This document shows positions 14,286 through 21,433 of a DNA stretch of 64,000 nucleotides, one piece after another. The notes beneath the pieces are model-generated. The model did no database searches. It was not told the DNA's origin and worked only from the letters and a program-made list of their open reading frames with translations. This stretch comes from Gammaproteobacteria bacterium (GTDB lineage: Bacteria; Pseudomonadota; Gammaproteobacteria; SZUA-229), in NCBI GenBank assembly GCA_026195255.1, contig JAPHSS010000014.1, forward strand, positions 62,001-126,000. Direction: 5' to 3'. Numbering within the stretch: the first letter of the stretch is position 1; each line of letters begins with the position of its first letter. A program made the translations under genes and the position numbers.

Positions 14286-16058
14286 TTATGCATTTCTACA
14301 AAATGCACCTGTATGTCGCAAACCAAAATCAACATCCATAATCACTCTAAGAGAAACAGAGCCCTTAGCAAAATTTGCTCCACCACCATCAGCTTCAATC
14401 TCAACTACCCCCCAAGTACCCATAATGAAATTATTCCATGAACCAAGCAGTATCGTATTTGCAGGAACATTTTTAGTTGCTTGAGCAGGCATTCCATTTA
14501 CCACACCATTTTCCCAAAGAAACTGAGCCGTACCTGCTGCTTTTTCTGTTGTTTTCAAATTGCCAGCAACTGATGGTGTCATTACATATGACATTGCAGT
14601 GTCAACGTTTGCATTTAATAAACTTGTTTCAAAGCCAACAAGCTCTGCAAATGTCGGTGAACCTGGTGCCAAAATTGTTTGAGTTAACACCCCTGTAGTA
14701 TTAAGAATACCCAGAGGAGTATTTCCAGTTCCGTCACCAGCTATTGCTTTTGCATCTATCTCAATACCAATTGTTTCAGCAATATCATTTGTTATTATAC
14801 TGTCAAGAACCAAGGAACTTTGTGTCAGCATTTTATGAGAAATAGTAACCAAGCCACCGACAGTTTTAGGGCTTAAACTAATTTTACCTAAGGTTGGCTC
14901 ACTTGAAGTTATTGAATCTGCATCATCACCAGCAATCCAATAGCCTGTCGATGAGGCTGATTTTAATGGTATATCCACATCACCAACCAAACCATTAAGT
15001 AACGTAATAGGCTTATTCATAAGCACCGATTTATTACGTAAAATATCAATGAAGCTTGCATGCTGAAGGTCGGTAGCAATCACATTATTCCCTGTGCCTC
15101 CTGCAGTTAATGAACGCTCACTTGGCGACCCTGTAGGCATAAAGAAACCACGAGTATCACGCCCCATCTTTTTAGCCAGGTCACGCGAAACTTCCATTTC
15201 GAAACCGGCATCTCTCAGAGCTTTAGGGTCAACCATTGCGCGAACAGCTTTAATAATACTAAAACCTTTATAGTCGCTATTATCAAAACCCTGCATTGAT
15301 CTTGCTGGAGACAAATCCAATGGCTCTGCATTACTAAGAAAATCTAAACATCGCAAATTAAAATCAGCTGTACTGGTTCCGGCTCGAATAGCTTCAACGC
15401 TTTCATCTAACAGTTGGGGATGATCAGCACCAAGCATAGCTGCAACGCTTCTAATTTCTTCTTGTCGTTCCGCCTCAGCTTCACGATCTAATGACAGATC
15501 TAACTTTTCACGCTGAATTCGTTTATTTTCTGATCTTGTTTTTTTCTTTTCCATAACTTTTACACCTTTATATTTTGATTGCTGCTGGCTTCTATTAATA
15601 CCAACGCTTGAATCTGCTGGGATTGATACAACTGATGCCTCTAATAATTCCCATCGTTTGGCTGTAACAACTGGCACTCCATCAAGCTCACCAGACTCTT
15701 CATTTTCATGAACGATATAACCAATACTCATATTTCGTATTATTCCGGCTAGAACATCTGCCCAAATTTCTTTAGCTTGCGCACTATTTCCAAAACGCAA
15801 ATCAGCATGCAAACGATCACCTTCAATACGAACATTTTCAGCTACGCCAATAATTGCCCCTCTTTCATGATCAAACAACAGTGGAAGCCCATCAGCCGCC
15901 CTAGTTAAATCAATTGCTTCAGACGAATGACTTAGTACTTCATAACCAAAATATCGTTCATACGGTTCTGTGCTTGATAAACTAGCAGGTACAATTTTTT
16001 CTTTTTCATTTGCTCTAACCCGATCCATCGTAAATTGTCGAAATAATTTTTCTTCCAT
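14286..16058 (-). CDS. HK97-type prohead protease fused to major capsid protein
   Basis: 590 residues with three parts. Residues 1-160: U35/S78 prohead protease, with D-H-E-R-G around His64, M-S-I-G-Y around Ser111 and L-L-E-A-S-V-V-S-I-P-A-D around Glu140 as likely triad. Residues 170-210: charged helix (delta/scaffold domain). Residues 300-590: HK97-fold capsid, with T-P-L-G-I-L-N-T-T-G and the L-Y/S-K-T-V-G-G-L-V-T-I-S block. In HK97 these are separate; fusions are known. The single chain could build a procapsid by itself. AGGTG precedes the ATG. It has no terminase or portal partner, so DNA packaging would need a helper phage. Confidence 0.9.
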   Translation of the reverse strand: MEEKLFRQFTMDRVRANEKEKIVPASLSSTEPYERYFGYEVLSHSSEAIDLTRAADGLPLLFDHERGAIIGVAENVRIEGDRLHADLRFGNSAQAKEIWADVLAGIIRNMSIGYIVHENEESGELDGVPVVTAKRWELLEASVVSIPADSSVGINRSQQQSKYKGVKVMEKKKTRSENKRIQREKLDLSLDREAEAERQEEIRSVAAMLGADHPQLLDESVEAIRAGTSTADFNLRCLDFLSNAEPLDLSPARSMQGFDNSDYKGFSIIKAVRAMVDPKALRDAGFEMEVSRDLAKKMGRDTRGFFMPTGSPSERSLTAGGTGNNVIATDLQHASFIDILRNKSVLMNKPITLLNGLVGDVDIPLKSASSTGYWIAGDDADSITSSEPTLGKISLSPKTVGGLVTISHKMLTQSSLVLDSIITNDIAETIGIEIDAKAIAGDGTGNTPLGILNTTGVLTQTILAPGSPTFAELVGFETSLLNANVDTAMSYVMTPSVAGNLKTTEKAAGTAQFLWENGVVNGMPAQATKNVPANTILLGSWNNFIMGTWGVVEIEADGGGANFAKGSVSLRVIMDVDFGLRHTGAFCRNA

Positions 16059-16650
16059 ATTTCACCTTTTTCTTAATACCTGAAACGCAAAAAGCGACTC
16101 CTGGTAAAATGTTATGCACAATGGCAATACACCTTCCAGAAGCCGCTTTTAGCTTCCTCGTTTTTTGCAGATAATATTTAAATTGATCAAGCGCGTAGCA
16201 ATTGAAATCAATTAAATACCCACATTGCAAAAACGTGGTAAAAATAAATCTTAAAATAAACTTAACACCTATTAAAAAATTAAACAATAAGAATTTAATT
16301 CTTAACATTATTATGTTTACAAAAATATATCGCCACTCCATTACCACCACAACCCCCTATAGACAAACAGATCTGTAAAGAAAACGCGCCTCGAATTACC
16401 CGCGTACAAATGACTAGAGAAGGACCCAATGACTACCCCTTTGCCTATACCTACTATCGTCATTTTTTTATTATCAATATCAATCATTTATATTTAATGC
16501 CTACAGTGCCTATACTTAAATCACATACTTTGTAACGCGCGCACATGCACACTCTCATCAATAACCTTAAGCACTATCGTCATAACCAATAACCCTATGT
16601 ATTTAAAAAGGTTTACTTGCCGACACCACCATAGGCATGGGCTAGGCACT
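16059..16650. other. 592-bp gene-free region of the element
   Basis: AT-rich and without credible genes. AAAAAGCG (16089-16096) and CGCTTTT (16144-16150), flanked inside by CCTGG and CCAG, make a long stem-loop upstream of the capsid gene. TGCCTATAC and CTATCGTCAT each occur twice between 16440 and 16585, in an iteron-like manner. The region separates replication genes from capsid genes and may contain the capsid promoter, a replication origin or a packaging site. These roles are inferred. Confidence 0.4.
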
Positions 16651-17970
16651 CTAAGCACCAAACACCTCAACCCAATCTTTCACCGCATCCTGGAATTCTT
16701 TCCTACATCTAGTAAGCCAGTCCACCTTACTCATACCATCAGGCTGTTCCGAATCTAAATGAAACACAAATGTACCTTTATACTCTCTCATACCAACACG
16801 ATATCTCTGGTTCTTTAGTTTTATTAATTGACAATCACATTTGCCAATGCGCGTGCCAAACTCAGTTAAGCTAACATGAAACTTCTCACCTTCACGCTTA
16901 CACCATTGTTGATAGTATTTGTATAGATCATCTGTTAAACATGGCTTTACCTGAACTGTCAATTCACCCGCCAGCCAACAACTAATAAATCGCTCATCAG
17001 ACTTCATTGAAAGCTGTATCAAGTCATTCTTTGCTCTGGTCATCACTGGCTCTGTAAACTCATTGAAGCTGCCTATATCAAGACTCATCAAGTAATAATA
17101 CAAAGCTGCTATTCCACCGTTATCACGCTCACGAGCAACTGAATCATAAAAATCTTTATCTTTTTTGGGAGGCGTCCATAAGACTTGATACCGACGATCA
17201 TCATGATCAGGTGCCACAGGTTGCAAGTGATTAGAAGTAAAAACAAAATTGGCGTAATTTTTTTCCTTTCGGACATTTATATTTTTTTCATTTATGTTCC
17301 ACTCAGGCTCCGTGATCATATTTTTCATGGGCCCAGATTGCTCATACATACCCCGGCGTGTACTAACCTCATTACCTATAACAAACAGCTTTCGACTAGC
17401 CCATCCATTGAAATCACTTTTTAAATCATTTTGAGTGATGATTGAAGAATACTCACCGTAAATACCTTCAATCGCACTTAATATCAGATTTTTTCCAACA
17501 CCCTCACCACCATGAATAACAATAGCTGTGCGCATTTTTGCACCAGGATTTTTTAATGGATAAGCAAACCACCTGAGAACCCACTCAAAGACAATATTGT
17601 TTTGTTCACACATCAACAACAATAACTCAAGTAATTTGGAACACTCTCCTTTGACGGGTTTAATTTTCAATCCATTGAATGTATTAAAGCCCCCATTTTC
17701 ATGTGCAGTACTAGTAGGATCAAATACAATATTATCTTTAGGTATGCGCGTTGTAACAGGATCATTAATATATTTGCGATAAATTTCATTACCAACAGTC
17801 GTTGAAAGATCGGTCGATGAAAGAAAAGTACGTGTATCTTTATCTAAGATGCATGCGCCTTTTCCGACAGCAACAGCGAATCGTTTTTGAACCCCCTCAT
17901 AACTAATATCAATACCAATAGAGTCACCTTTCTCACCTCTATTAATATCAAGAACCCCACCATTTAACAT
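16651..17970 (-). CDS. SF3-type replicative helicase (DUF5906/P4-like ATPase)
   Basis: 439 residues. Walker A is H-G-G-E-G-V-G-K-N; Walker B-like L-F-V-I-G-N-E-V and the sensor region N-F-V-F-T-S-N-H followed by D-D-R-R-Y are those of the D5/P4-alpha and NrS-1-polymerase-associated helicases (SF3). These unwind DNA at phage, plasmid or satellite origins. The protein begins only about 100 residues before the ATPase core and has no zinc-binding or AEP primase domain, so priming would need a host or helper enzyme. It overlaps the preceding gene by 7 bases. Confidence 0.82.
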   Translation of the reverse strand: MLNGGVLDINRGEKGDSIGIDISYEGVQKRFAVAVGKGACILDKDTRTFLSSTDLSTTVGNEIYRKYINDPVTTRIPKDNIVFDPTSTAHENGGFNTFNGLKIKPVKGECSKLLELLLLMCEQNNIVFEWVLRWFAYPLKNPGAKMRTAIVIHGGEGVGKNLILSAIEGIYGEYSSIITQNDLKSDFNGWASRKLFVIGNEVSTRRGMYEQSGPMKNMITEPEWNINEKNINVRKEKNYANFVFTSNHLQPVAPDHDDRRYQVLWTPPKKDKDFYDSVARERDNGGIAALYYYLMSLDIGSFNEFTEPVMTRAKNDLIQLSMKSDERFISCWLAGELTVQVKPCLTDDLYKYYQQWCKREGEKFHVSLTEFGTRIGKCDCQLIKLKNQRYRVGMREYKGTFVFHLDSEQPDGMSKVDWLTRCRKEFQDAVKDWVEVFGA

Positions 17971-18320
17971 GTAGACTCCCTTGCCTTATATTTGATAAAT
18001 AACTTAGAAGAGTACTGATCCCATATAACGACTGAATCTGCCCCCGACTTAAGGAGCTCAGTAACCAATGCAATTACATCGTGATCACTGGGCCCCGGGA
18101 ACCTTTCAATAATTATTCTGCAATTATTTACTGGCCATTTAAAACTGGCAGGAGATTTACCATCAGGTAATACTAAAGGTATAATATCGTTCGGTGATTT
18201 TTGCCATGACTTTGCACTTGTCCAAGCGCCTAAACCTAAACACACAATAACCAGATAGGGGAGGTTATTCCATTTTAGGCGTTGAGCAAGATTAGCCCCA
18301 TAAGCAGGTAGCCGCTTCAT
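17964..18320 (-). CDS. Hypothetical protein between AlpA and helicase (118 aa)
   Basis: Its ATG overlaps the AlpA stop codon by one base and its end overlaps the helicase start, so the three form a tightly coupled replication/control operon. It has a basic start (K-R-L-P-A-Y-G) with L-V-I-V-C-L-G-L-G-A-W in the middle and V-I-W-D-Q-Y near the end. Similar small proteins stand next to AlpA in other integrated elements as I recall, without a known role. Confidence 0.65.
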   Translation of the reverse strand: MKRLPAYGANLAQRLKWNNLPYLVIVCLGLGAWTSAKSWQKSPNDIIPLVLPDGKSPASFKWPVNNCRIIIERFPGPSDHDVIALVTELLKSGADSVVIWDQYSSKLFIKYKARESTC

Positions 18321-18535
18321 TACTGAGAAATTTTTGCTTCATATTCAATAACAGCAGCGACCGGTATTAATCGACGCGTTCTTATTTTCACGCTTGCCAA
18401 TTCACCATCATTCATAAGATCATAAATAGTGCTACGACCTAAGCCCCAGCGATCTTTTAACTCATCAATACCGTAGTAGATCTTTTCAGTGACATTATTT
18501 TGTTTTGTTGGCATAACCACATATCCCATATTCAA
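18320..18535 (-). CDS. AlpA-like helix-turn-helix regulator/excisionase
   Basis: 71 residues, MerR-like HTH: Y-Y-G-I-D-E-L-K-D-R-W-G-L-G-R-S-T-I-Y-D-L-M then R-R-L-I-P-V-A-A-V-I-E-Y-E. AlpA proteins activate integrase or satellite operons and assist excision; in Gram-negative phage-inducible islands AlpA is the master activator induced by the helper. Translation may begin at the first ATG or seven codons later. It is upstream of the helicase operon. Confidence 0.8.
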   Translation of the reverse strand: MNMGYVVMPTKQNNVTEKIYYGIDELKDRWGLGRSTIYDLMNDGELASVKIRTRRLIPVAAVIEYEAKISQ

Positions 18536-18613
18536 ATTTGAACGTGTAGCTCAATCACGTATGAGCTTGTATGTGGTTATTATGAATTGATAAAAAAGAT
18601 AAGTAATAAGTGG

Positions 18614-19303
18614 TTACAATGTTTTTTTATTATTAACCCTGCTCTTTATTGATTCGAACCCCGAGTTAAAACGATCTATCCCTGATTTAACCTGGTCTCT
18701 TGTTATATCAATATCTAAAAATTCTCCGGTTTTTCTTATAAATTTATAGAAAGGGCTGTTATAACTTGCGGCAGGTCGTTTATTAAATATCCTAAAATAT
18801 AGAGGGAAGAGCGAATATGATAATTCTTCATTATATTCATTTCTTGGTGCTGTTCTAATCTTTATTCTTTTTGCCTCATCTTCAGATGAAATATTTATAG
18901 AATCTAAAATAGATTCAAGAACCTTCCATAGTCTTTCATCATAATCAGAAATGGAATAACCCGGGTTATTCACATTTATTTCATTAGCCAAATCTAAAGC
19001 ATTGTATTTATCACCATGACGAATAGAGTCGTTTAAATTTAAAGCCAGGCTCATCAATACGCTAGGGTGAGCATTAGTCAAATTAGTTTTAAGCGTATTA
19101 CACGCATTTTTAATATTAAGTATTTGACGTTTTTTTTCAGCTAGTGTTAAGACAAATTCACGTTGTTCTTGCCAATATTGGATATAAGTTTCTGACTCAT
19201 TTATAAAGCTATCCCTTAATTTATTGAATTTATTGGATTTTTTCCCCCATACCTCGACCTTTAATTCATTTATTTGAATTTCTGTGAATAAATTATGTTT
19301 CAT
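18614..19303 (-). CDS. Hypothetical protein downstream of integrase (229 aa)
   Basis: Start taken at the ATG at 19303, which overlaps the integrase end by 11 bases; the frame runs ten codons further upstream. The product is rich in Lys, Asn and Glu and largely helical (R-E-F-V-L-T-L-A-E-K-K-R-Q-I-L-N-I-K), with no domain I recognise. The lower GC and position just after int suggest a cargo gene of the element. Function unknown; defence is possible but there is no motif to support it. Confidence 0.65.
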   Translation of the reverse strand: MKHNLFTEIQINELKVEVWGKKSNKFNKLRDSFINESETYIQYWQEQREFVLTLAEKKRQILNIKNACNTLKTNLTNAHPSVLMSLALNLNDSIRHGDKYNALDLANEINVNNPGYSISDYDERLWKVLESILDSINISSEDEAKRIKIRTAPRNEYNEELSYSLFPLYFRIFNKRPAASYNSPFYKFIRKTGEFLDIDITRDQVKSGIDRFNSGFESIKSRVNNKKTL

Positions 19304-20459
19304 ATTCAATGCCTTTAAGTTTCTCAACAGCATCAGCTTTATGACTAGATGCTAAGTGTGAATACCTTAATGTCATGGTTAAATCAGCATGCCCGAGCAG
19401 TTCTTGGACAGTTTTAAGGTCAACACCTGCCATAACCAGCTTTGATGCAAAATCATGCCTTAAATCATGAAATCTAAAATCACTTATTCCAGAGCTCTCA
19501 ATTAGCTTATTCCAGACCCCTTGGATTGAACCTATATTAAATACCCGCTCATTTACTGATTGTTTGTACCACTTCTTTAACATGGTATATGCTGCTTTGT
19601 TTAATGGAATATGACGTGTTTTACTGCTTTTTGCAGTTTCACCTCTGATAGTGACCTGGGCAGTCTGAAAATTAATGTCTTTCCATGTTAAGCTTAGAAT
19701 CTCACCTTTTCTCATTCCTGTGTTTTTTGCCAGTATGACCATAGGCTTTAAATAATCGGTATAAGCCACCAAGTTTAAGTCTGCTAATAAATCATTCTTT
19801 TTACGCATTAAAGACTCACGATAGTTAAGGGCCTCAAATAATGATTTTTCTTCTTCAGCATTAAGAAACCTGATTCGTCCAAGATCATCTGTTTTTATGG
19901 GTTTTAGACCGACTAACGGACTTTTTTCAATAACACCCCATTCAACAGCCTTATTTAGAACGGCTTTTAATGTATTTAAGTAGCGCTTTATTGTACTGTC
20001 CGCTTTTCCCTCATCCTTTTGTTTTGCGCTCCAACGCTCAATAAGACGGATTGATATATCTGTCATATCTTTATCATGAAGAAACCTAAAGGCAGCTAAA
20101 TTATCTAAATTCCTGTATGGAGGCTTACGAGTTGATTTAAACCAGGGCTTATATTCTTTATCAAGAAACTCAATTAAGGTATTTATAGATGTATCTCCTC
20201 GTTTTTTCTTTGGTATGTAACCGTTTTTTTCTTCTTCAGCATGTATATCAATCACTAATTGACGCGCCCGGCCTAATGTCATTTTTGATACAAAACCGAG
20301 TCGTTCTCGCTTGCCACGGCGATATTCGCAATAGTAAGACATTGAACCAGAAGGCTGTACCCGCAAAATAAAGCCCTTTAATCCGGTGTCTCGTACTTCA
20401 TAAGGCTTTGGTTTTGGCTTAAGTTTTTTAATTAATGGATCTGAAATTTTTTTTTGCAT
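19293..20459 (-). CDS. int: Tyrosine integrase of the element
   Basis: 388 residues, P4/lambda-type with an N-terminal arm-binding DUF4102-like region (D-P-L-I-K-K-L-K-P-K-P, Y-E-V-R-D-T-G-L-K-G-F), a SAM-like core-binding domain and the catalytic domain. Catalytic residues are visible: R in N-T-G-M-R-K-G-E, H-x-x-R in F-H-D-L-R-H, L-G-H-A and the nucleophile Y in L-R-Y-S-H-L. I chose the ATG at 20459 behind AGGAGG rather than a start 32 codons upstream in the arm-site region. It lies 160 bases from attR, the normal position for int, and recombines within the tRNA-Ser anticodon-to-CCA segment. Confidence 0.95.
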   Translation of the reverse strand: MQKKISDPLIKKLKPKPKPYEVRDTGLKGFILRVQPSGSMSYYCEYRRGKRERLGFVSKMTLGRARQLVIDIHAEEEKNGYIPKKKRGDTSINTLIEFLDKEYKPWFKSTRKPPYRNLDNLAAFRFLHDKDMTDISIRLIERWSAKQKDEGKADSTIKRYLNTLKAVLNKAVEWGVIEKSPLVGLKPIKTDDLGRIRFLNAEEEKSLFEALNYRESLMRKKNDLLADLNLVAYTDYLKPMVILAKNTGMRKGEILSLTWKDINFQTAQVTIRGETAKSSKTRHIPLNKAAYTMLKKWYKQSVNERVFNIGSIQGVWNKLIESSGISDFRFHDLRHDFASKLVMAGVDLKTVQELLGHADLTMTLRYSHLASSHKADAVEKLKGIEYET

Positions 20460-20505
20460 ACCTAAAGCTTCCTCCTTTGCATAAAAAAGAAGGAGATAAT
20501 CTCTC

Positions 20506-20527
20506 TTGTAAGTGCACTGTAAGTGCA
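20506..20527 (+). promoter_or_regulatory. Right arm-type site (tandem GTAAGTGC)
   Basis: Same tandem pair as at 11707-11728, with one internal base change, between the integrase start and attR. Position overlapping the int leader suggests that bound integrase or AlpA could also regulate int transcription. Confidence 0.6.
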
Positions 20528-20620
20528 ATATACTATATTCGAGCGTTACGAGCAAGCACGTACAAGATGTAACTTGTTGATTTTATTCGTAACTATATGA
20601 ATTGAATAGAGGCGCAATCT

Positions 20621-20680
20621 CCCTGCTAAGGGTGTATATTGGAAACAGTATCGAGGGTTCGAATCCCTCGCTCTCCGCCA
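20621..20680 (+). repeat. attR: 60-bp copy of the tRNA-Ser 3' half
   Basis: Identical to 11604-11663. The bases before it do not complete a tRNA, so it is a tRNA fragment left by integration. Confidence 0.92.
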
Positions 20681-20741
20681 AACATAAAAAAGCCCCCCCT
20701 GTTTTTCAGGGGGGGCTTTTTTATGTTTGGCGGAGAGCGAG
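20667..20741. terminator. 35-bp perfect palindrome joining the attR tRNA end to a strong terminator
   Basis: Arms 20667-20701 and 20707-20741 are perfectly complementary with the loop TTTTT. The core AAAAAAGCCCCCCCTG / CAGGGGGGGCTTTTTT is a strong bidirectional terminator, and the outer 15 bp are the tRNA acceptor/T-arm 3' end and its inverted copy. It would end transcription of the original tRNA and of anything entering from the right. Confidence 0.85.
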
Positions 20742-20803
20742 TATTTGATAAGAACCACTTTCGAAAAAATCGCCCGGAGCGATTTTTAACAGGGTGAGTG
20801 CTT
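20695..20803 (+). repeat. 109-bp direct repeat, copy 1 (contains paired-hairpin copy B)
   Basis: Identical to 20889-20997 except for five transitions. It contains the terminator right arm, the inverted tRNA end and the paired hairpins: AAAAATCGC / GCGATTTTT (20765-20787, loop CCGGA), linker AA, CAGGGTGAG / CTCACCCTG (20790-20814). Further right GGGC-AGGGATA-GCCC recalls the third hairpin of copy A. Confidence 0.85.
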
Positions 20804-20888
20804 TTCTCACCCTGGCCACGCAGTGGTGAGGGCAGGGATAGCCCGAATAATCCCCGGACCAGACCACCAGTAAGTTATTAAGTTTAGA

Positions 20889-20997
20889 CCCCCTGTTTTT
20901 CAGGGGGGGCTTTTTTATGTTTGACGGAAAGCGAGTATTTGATAAGAACCACTTTCGAAAAAATCGCCTGGAGTGATTTTTAACAGGGTGAGCGCTT
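20889..20997 (+). repeat. 109-bp direct repeat, copy 2 (truncated paired hairpin, copy C)
   Basis: Hairpin 1 (20959-20981, loop CTGGA) is kept with one G.U pair in place of a Watson-Crick pair; hairpin 2 is broken after its left arm. A terminator CCCCCTG / CAGGGGG with a T6 tail opens the copy (20889-20916). Confidence 0.85.
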
Positions 20998-21122
20998 AAT
21001 TATATTCACACCAATAAAACAAAAATAAGTGTATTTAAAAACACGGAATATTAAATCTATCACCTGTATGGGGGGTAGTGAAATACAGATGGATCTGTTT
21101 TATAGGATTTTGCGAAATCAAT

Positions 21123-21156
21123 AAAAAAGCCCATCTATAAATAGAAGGGCTTTTTT
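21123..21156 (-). terminator. Terminator downstream of tRNA-Arg
   Basis: AAAAAAGCCC (21123-21132) and GGGCTTTTTT (21147-21156) with an inner TCTAT/ATAGA stem. On the minus strand it directly follows the tRNA-Arg 3' end; it is symmetrical, so it works in both directions. Confidence 0.85.
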
Positions 21157-21161
21157 GTTTA

Positions 21162-21238
21162 TGGCGCGCCTGGAAGGATTCGAACCTCCGACCGCTCGGT
21201 TCGTAGCCGAGTACTCTATCCAGCTGAGCTACAGGCGC
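21162..21238 (-). tRNA. tRNA-Arg(ACG)
   Basis: 77 bases with encoded CCA. Acceptor GCGCCTG pairs with CAGGCGC; the anticodon stem CTCGG encloses CTACGAA (anticodon ACG, to be read as ICG after TadA deamination); the T-loop TTCGAAT is intact. It is transcribed away from the EPS operon. Confidence 0.97.
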
Positions 21239-21368
21239 TGATCATTGAGGACGTGGATTATGAGGAAAAACAGGGTCTACGTCAATCTCAATTTAATATT
21301 TTTTTATGAAGTCGATATTTGCGAATGCTTTTTATAAATAATATATAGGTTTGCAAAAAAACAGCTAA

Positions 21369-21397
21369 TTACACAAACGTGATCTATAGTGTAGAAT
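21369..21397 (+). promoter_or_regulatory. Possible promoter of the EPS operon
   Basis: TTACAC (21369-21374), 17 bases, TAGAAT (21392-21397), about 37 bases before the first EPS start codon. The -35 is weak, so an activator may be needed. Confidence 0.35.
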
Positions 21398-21433
21398 CTC
21401 GGTATAAACATACACAGATTTAAAGGAGTGAGA

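Larger units (their letters stand above)
11604..20680. mobile_element. Integrative phage satellite or minimal prophage in tRNA-Ser
   Basis: Bounded by an exact 60-bp direct repeat of the tRNA-Ser 3' end. All sizeable genes lie on the minus strand in the order integrase, unknown, AlpA-like, unknown, SF3-type helicase, [592-bp gap], protease-capsid fusion, tape-measure-like protein, unknown. Terminase, portal, head-tail connectors, tail tube and lysis genes are absent. The int-alpA-replication order is that of Gram-negative phage-inducible islands; capsid genes occur in capsid-forming satellites. I infer a satellite that borrows packaging and tails from a helper; a deletion-decayed prophage is the alternative. 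Confidence 0.82.

Noticed and set aside
16015-16350. Minus-strand 111-codon frame upstream of and overlapping the capsid gene
   Set aside because: Composition is that of translated AT-rich DNA, it overlaps the capsid start out of frame, has no ribosome site and crosses the stem-loop region.
18614-19303. Anti-phage defence gene next to the integrase
   Set aside because: Position fits a cargo or defence gene, but no catalytic or domain motif is visible; kept as hypothetical.
20546-20758. Minus-strand frame across attR (W-R-R-A-R-D-S-N-P-R)
   Set aside because: It is the reverse translation of the tRNA-Ser 3' end and terminator, a familiar spurious product.
21060-21433. Sigma-54 promoter for the first EPS operon, because of the UAS-like site at 21060
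   Set aside because: No GG-N10-GC element with acceptable flanks on the plus strand between the site and the first gene, and a terminator and tRNA-Arg lie between.
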